The notes beneath the pieces are model-generated. The model saw only the letters and a program-made list of their open reading frames with translations, searched no databases and was not told the origin of the DNA. Source: Cycas panzhihuaensis (Eukaryota; Cycadophyta). Taken from it: 64,000 nt of DNA. Both the position numbers and the translations under genes were made by a program. The DNA is taken from contig CM041465.1 of NCBI GenBank assembly GCA_023213395.1, positions 110,615,741 to 110,679,740 of the forward strand, written 5' to 3'. Shown piece after piece: positions 59,270-64,000 of the stretch; the first letter of the stretch is position 1, and every line of letters begins with the position of its first letter.

Positions 59270-60962
59270 GACAACAATTACTCGCTACCTTTTCCTGGAT
59301 CCTTCATCATCTTTTCTACAATCCGAGAGAAGTCAAATACCATTTGAACTTCTCTAATGGTACTGGTTTGGTGAATATATCAGCACAATTCTGATTGGTA
59401 TGAATCTTCTCAAGTGCCACTCCACATGCTTCCACAACCTATCTAACAAAATAGTACTTTAGATTAATATGCTTTGTTCTACTATGATAAGCTGGATTCT
59501 TGGCTAGGTAAATAACACTTTGACTGTCACAAAATACCTTTACATTTTCCTGTCTCCTTCCAAGCTCAACCAATAGACCCTGTAACTAGATTGCCTCTTT
59601 ACAAGCATGTGTTTGCAAAGAACATATTCAAAGTGGTTGTGAAAGGCAATATGCTCTGCAATTTGGACATCCAATTAACTGGACCATTTGCAAGAATGAA
59701 AACATAACCTGAAGTAGACCTTTTGTCTAAATCTCCTGCAAAATTTGAATCGACATATCCATAAACCTGATTTCCAGTACCTCCAAAGGTGATGGAGTAA
59801 TCACTGGTGCCTCTCAAATACCGAAACACCCATTTCACTGCAGCCCAATGCTCCTTTCCTGGTTTTGCTATAAACCTACTAACTACACTTACTGCATGTG
59901 AAATATCAGGTCTTGTACATACCATGGCATACATTAAACTTCCTACTGCACTGGCATAAGGAACACGAGACATATAAGCCTTTTCTTCTTCACTACTAGG
60001 ACTCATATTTGATGAAAGCTTGAAGTGGGAAGCTAAAGGGATACTCACTGGTTTGACATTTGCCATCCCAAACCTGGTTAGCACCTTCTCCACATATTTA
60101 CACGTGATAACCATAGCTTACCACTTTTCCTGTCTCTATGTATCTCCATGCCTAAGATTTGTTTTGCAGCTCCTAGATCCTTCATGTCAAAAGTCCTAGC
60201 CAATTGAGCCTTTAGCTTGTTGATTTCTACCATGCTCTTGCTTGCAATCAGCATGTCATCAATATATAATACCAAGATAATGAATAAGCCATTGTCCATA
60301 AATTTGAAGTAAACACAATGATCATACTCACTTCTTTTGAAATTTTGGCTCTCCATGAAGGCATCAAACTTCTTGTACCACTGCCTGGGTGATTGCTTCA
60401 GGCCATACAATGATTTCCTGAGCCTTCAAACAAGTCTTTTCTTGCCATCTTGTACAAACCCCTCTGGTTGATCCATATAGATCTCCTCATCTAAATCTCC
60501 ATGTAGAAAAGTTATTTTTACATCTAACTGCTCCAACTCCAAATTAAGAGAAGCTACCAATGCTAACAACACTTGAATTGAAACAATTTTAACAACTGGT
60601 GAAAAGATCTCATGAAAGTCAATACCTGCTTTCTGAGCAAAGCCTTTTGCCACCAGTCATGCCCTGTATTTATCAATCTTTCGATCAACATTCGTTTTCC
60701 TTTTGAAAAGCCACCTGCAACCAACAGTCTTCCTGCCATGTGGAAGTTCTACCAAGTCCCATGAATGATTTTTCTTCAAGGCATCTATCTCTTCCTGCAT
60801 AGCCCTTATCCACTTCTCTCCATGGATATCATCTACTGCTTCCTGATAACATGTGGGCTCACCGTCATTAGAAACTAAAGAAATAGAAATAGAAGGGTTG
60901 TACCTGTCAGGTGGATGACTGACTCGTATAGATCTTCTAACTGTTGGCAGAGGAGTATCCAC
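59270..60962 (-). pseudogene. C2 reverse transcriptase and RNase H
   Basis: Minus strand: VRRSIRVSHPPDRYNPS, WDLVELPHGRKTVGCRWLFK, GFAQKAGIDFHEIFSPVVK, DVKITFLHGDLDEEIYMDQPEGF, then MYGLKQSPRQWYKKFD and the intact catalytic box LYIDDMLIAS (about 60255-60275). RNase H shows KWVFRYLRGTSDYSITFGG and KRSTSGYVFILANGPVNWMS, then a scrambled stretch at about 59600-59660 where C1 has STTEAEYVAA, so the catalytic Glu region is lost. Frameshifts near 60110, 60420 and 60655. Confidence 0.88.
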
Positions 60963-61049
60963 ATGCTCCTGTGAATCTCACGATTCATCTTCAGAAAGAT
61001 CTTCATGCTCTTCTGATTCCACAGATGGCTACATTTCAAACTTAACTTA

Positions 61050-61925
61050 TTGATGTTCATCTTGCTACTCCTGTTTCATTTTAGCTTCTACACTGTTTGA
61101 TTTTACAAAGGGAGATTCATCAAATATGACATCTCTGTTAACGGTGATTTTGTGGGTAGTAGGATCCCACAACCTGTATCCCTTCACACCATCCTTATCA
61201 CCATAACCAATAAAGATATATCTCTTGGATTTTGGGTCTAACTTTGAAAGTTTACTTTTGTCAGTCCAGGCATAAGCATCACAACCAAAAACTTTTAAAT
61301 TTCAATAATCACACGGATGTCCAGTCCATACCTCTTGATGAATCTTACAATCTATTGCAACTGATGGTGACCTGTTTACTAGATAGTAAGCTGTTTGGAC
61401 AGCTTCTACCCATAAGCCCTGCTCCACTTCTACATTACTTAGCATGCTTCTTGCTCTTTCTAGGAGTGTCCTATTCATGCGCTCAACAATGCCATATTAC
61501 TGTGGAGTATAGCTAGTGGTCTTGTATCTTTCAATCCCAGCTTCTCTGTAATAGTTCTCAAATTCCAAGGAGTTAAACTCACCTCCATTGTCAGTTCTTA
61601 AACATTTGATTGTCTTACTATTACTGTTCTTAACTAAAGCCTTGAACTGCTTAAACACACTGAAAACTTTAGATTTCCTTTTCAAAAAATAGACCCATAT
61701 CTTCTTGGAGTAATCATCTATAAATGTGACAAAATACAATGATCCTCCGCAAGATATTTTAGGGGCTGGTCCCCATACATTTGAATGTATGTAATCCAGA
61801 ATGCCTTTACTAGTGTGACTCCCTACTTTAAACCTGAGTCTACACTGTTTTCCAAAAACACAATGTTTATAGAAAGCCAAATCTAAAAGCTGCAAGTTAG
61901 GAAGTAACTTACAGTTTATCAGCAC
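61050..61925 (-). pseudogene. C2 integrase
   Basis: DDE blocks: FVTFIDDYSKKIWVYFLKRK, CLRTDNGGEFNSLEFENYY (intact, unlike C1) and YGIVERMNRTLLERARSML (Glu kept, a stop just before). Downstream are YLVNRSPSVAIDCKIHQEVW and FGCDAYAWTDKSKLSKLDPK. One stop (PQ*YG, where C1 has QQNG) interrupts it. Confidence 0.85.
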
Positions 61926-61938
61926 CTTAAGTCCTTTC

Positions 61939-63245
61939 TCATTTATGTGCCCAAGTCTTTAATGCCATAGCTGAGCAGGATCTTCTGTAGTCTTTGATGT
62001 CAGTCGCTATCGGCATCTGCATACTTCCCACTAAAATATAAAGATTTCCTCTCTTTAAGGCTTTCATAACAACCAAGGCGCCCTTTGACACCTTTAGGAC
62101 TCCTTCATGACCTGTATGCTTAAAACCACTCGAATCTAATTCACCCAAGGAAATCAGATTCCTTTTCAAATCAGGTACATGTCTAACCTTAGTGAATGTT
62201 CTGACTACCCATCGAACATCTTAATTCTGACACTACCAATTCCTACTGTCTTACAAGAAACTTCGTTTCCCATAAGCATATCACCACCATCAAGAGGTTG
62301 GTATGATGAAAACCAACCCTTGTGTGGACACATGTGGTGTGAAGCACCAGAATCTAATAACCAGTCATGGTGATAATGAGAAACATTATAAGCAACCAAG
62401 ACATCATCATCCATACCTTCATTCGACTCCACCTGATTTGCCTCCTTGGCAGGATCTTCCTTTTTCTGGAACTCTTCCCTTTTGTAACAATCCTTCTTGA
62501 GGTGACCGGTCTTATTACAATGCTAACACCTGAGCTTACTCTTTTTGCTCTTTGACTTGGATCTTGATGTATCCCTAGAGTTTTGTCCTCTCTCAAATGT
62601 TCTACCCCTTACTGTCATAGCTTCTGGTGTGGAGGTTTCAAGACTAGACTTCCTCCACACTTCTTCCATTAGCAAAGCACTCATAACAGAGTCATATTCC
62701 AATTTATCTGTAGTGCTAAAACTGATTGAGGTGACAATATTATCCTAGGATTCAAGTAATGAGCATAACAGGGTGACTGCCTTGTCTTCATCCTCAATTT
62801 TAACATCAATACTAGCCAATTGACAAATAAGAGTATTAAAAACATTTAAATGGTTAGCAATCTTTGTACCTTCCTTCATCCATAACGAGTACAGTTGCCT
62901 CTTTAGGTAGATTCAGTTCGTTATTGATTTGGTCATATACAGGCCTTCCAACCGGGTCCATAATCCTGCTGCTGTCTGCTCCCCTGTGATGTTAAACAAA
63001 ACTTCATCCGCCAAGCACAATCGTATTGTGCTAAGTGCCTTTTTGTCTAAATCATCCCATTCATCATCGTCCATTCCCGTGGGTTTCTTTGATTTTCCTG
63101 CAAGGGCTTTGTACAAACCTTGCTGTACAAGAATATCGTATGCTTTTAGCTTCCACAACTCGAAGTTGTTCTTGCCATTGAATTTCTCCACCTCAAACTT
63201 TGCACTCGCCAGTTTTGCCATTTGGTGTAGAAAAGTCGACACCAA
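61939..63245 (-). pseudogene. C2 gag and protease
   Basis: Starts at the ATG at 63245: MVSTFLHQMAKLASAKFEVE, KFNGKNNFELWKLKAYDILV, WDDLDKKALSTIRLCLADEV. This first part is open for 110 codons. The knuckle near 62500-62540 (HCNKTGHLKKDCYK) has lost its first Cys-x2 context to a stop. The protease shows HHDWLLDSGASHHMCPHKGW with DSG intact, then the GAG-pre-integrase blocks LKRNLISLGELDSSGFKHTG and GNLYILVGS. Frames break near 62170, 62440 and 62910. Confidence 0.87.
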
Positions 63246-63277
63246 AAACCTTCACAAACTTGTTGTAAGAAAAAGAG

Positions 63278-63291
63278 TGGCTCTGATACCA
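63278..63291 (-). other. C2 primer-binding site (initiator tRNA-Met)
   Basis: The minus strand reads TGGTATCAGAGCCA, two bases inside the 5' LTR. Confidence 0.93.
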
Positions 63292-63293
63292 CT

Positions 63294-63921
63294 TGTTGAG
63301 AATAGAAGGTCCAACCCTCTAACAGCCACCAAGATCTATTACTTTCTTATAACTAGTTACAGAAATGAAACATACAAATTACATGCAAGTTCTTAAAACT
63401 AGAGATTATACAGTAACAAGACAATGAAAGCCAAACATCACATGTGCACCCAATATAACGTGGTAAAACCCTAGCAGTGTGCTAGGGAAACATCCACACA
63501 GGAAAGGTAGCTCTCTTTATTACTGCAAAATGGAGAAAATAGTACATCACAGATACAGAGTGCTCTCCGGAACAACAATCAGCTACCGCCCTCTTCACTA
63601 TCCATTGCATAACATTACAACATAATAAGAAAAGCCCTAAAACAAGCTACATGAGAGGACATCCAAGACCTAAAATCTCAACCGTAGAATCTAGGGTATT
63701 TTCATTGTATGACCCTGATTCTCTTTACACTTTAATAAGGTTTATATGGTTAATTTTTGGGTCGGGGGCTATCGCCCCCGAACCCCCTCTTAGTGGGGGG
63801 CGTTCCACGCCCGTACCTCCAAGGGGCTCCCTTGGAACCCCTTGAGAAAGATTAGGGGGGGAAACTGCACCAAAAATAAGCCATAATTTTAGGCCTATAA
63901 TTGTTGTCACAATACCCAACA
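63294..63921 (-). repeat. C2 5' LTR
   Basis: 628 bases, TGTTGAGAATAG to ATACCCAACA; its variable G/C-rich block is at about 63765-63880. Confidence 0.93.
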
Positions 63922-63926
63922 GCAAG
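63922..63926. repeat. right target-site duplication of C2
   Basis: GCAAG, identical to 58633-58637. Confidence 0.93.
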
Positions 63927-64000
63927 CACCTCTCCTCTTCCTCTTAGGTATTCATTGATTTGAGTTATTTTCCTTATGCAATTGATGCCCTATCTTGCTT
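63927..64000 (+). repeat. G1 3' LTR, continued to window end
   Basis: CACCTCTCCTCTTCCTCTTAGG and the rest match 12047-12120 of the G1 5' LTR, so G1 continues past the window. Confidence 0.9.

Larger units (their letters stand above)
58638..63921 (-). mobile_element. C2, Ty1/Copia retrotransposon
   Basis: 5284 bases, same family as C1 but in a separate insertion. LTRs are 58638-59258 (621 bases) and 63294-63921 (628 bases), TSD GCAAG exact, PBS for tRNA-Met at 63278-63291. The uninterrupted target is visible in the G1 5' LTR, which proves the insertion point. Gag-pol is complete in order but has several breaks. Confidence 0.94.
11040..64000 (+). mobile_element. G1, Tat-like Ty3/Gypsy retrotransposon (incomplete at right)
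   Basis: G1 runs 5' LTR (11040-13758), leader and gag start (13759-14074), C1 insertion, gag-pro-pol (46354-52886), 3' region with antisense PMD gene (52887-55611), additional RNase H (56788-57291), polypurine tract and 3' LTR from 57629. C2 interrupts the 3' LTR and the window ends inside it. Without C1 and C2 the element would be about 17 kb. It is inserted in the second LTR of G0. The order of domains and the lack of a chromodomain place it near the Tat lineage. All major reading frames except aRNH are broken. Confidence 0.8.

Overview
This window looks like intergenic DNA from a land plant with a large, repeat-rich genome. The evidence is plant-type Ty3/Gypsy and Ty1/Copia polyproteins, a copia primer-binding site complementary to plant initiator tRNA-Met, a plant mobile domain (PMD) reading frame and deep LTR-retrotransposon nesting. 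A fern or gymnosperm would fit, but the sequence alone does not fix the species. I found no host gene, tRNA, rRNA or CRISPR array. Nearly every base can be assigned to one of six LTR retrotransposons, named here G0 to G3 (Gypsy) and C1, C2 (Copia).

Layout, outermost to innermost. G0 (1-11039) is an old relic: a piece of 3' interior, an LTR (304-3267), an interior that lacks gag and pol (3268-7956), and a second LTR (7957-11039). G1 (+ strand, from 11040 to beyond the window end) sits in that second LTR. C1 (- strand, 14075-46353) sits in the G1 gag gene. G2 (- strand, 18799-45768) sits in the 5' LTR of C1. G3 (+ strand, 26125-36550) sits in the integrase of G2. C2 (- strand, 58638-63921) sits separately in the 3' LTR of G1. 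Five-base target-site duplications, two with one mismatch, mark C1, G2, G3 and C2, so the order of insertion can be read directly.

G0, G1, G2 and G3 are one broad family. LTRs are 2.5-3 kb; full elements would be about 16-17 kb. The order is gag (knuckle C-x2-H-x4-H-x4-C), protease (DNGS), RT (FMDD), a native RNase H whose first catalytic Asp appears lost, integrase without a chromodomain, a long 3' region, then an additional RNase H (DGGSRGNPG) just before the polypurine tract. This is the Tat-lineage plan. Between integrase and the additional RNase H lies a gene on the opposite strand: a PMD-like domain, an acidic low-complexity stretch, and a last exon with a short coiled coil. Three copies keep the same splice-site-like positions.

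The sense pol genes and the antisense gene converge on a 57-nt hairpin just after the integrase stop. It is single-copy in G1 and G2. In G3, which lost RT, RNase H and integrase, it has become nine tandem 85-bp units with a 3-unit higher-order repeat. C1 and C2 are two copies of one 5.3-kb Copia family. All coding regions are broken by stops or frameshifts; the aRNH of G1 is the best preserved. Many stops I looked at fit C-to-T or G-to-A change, as expected for old methylated DNA.
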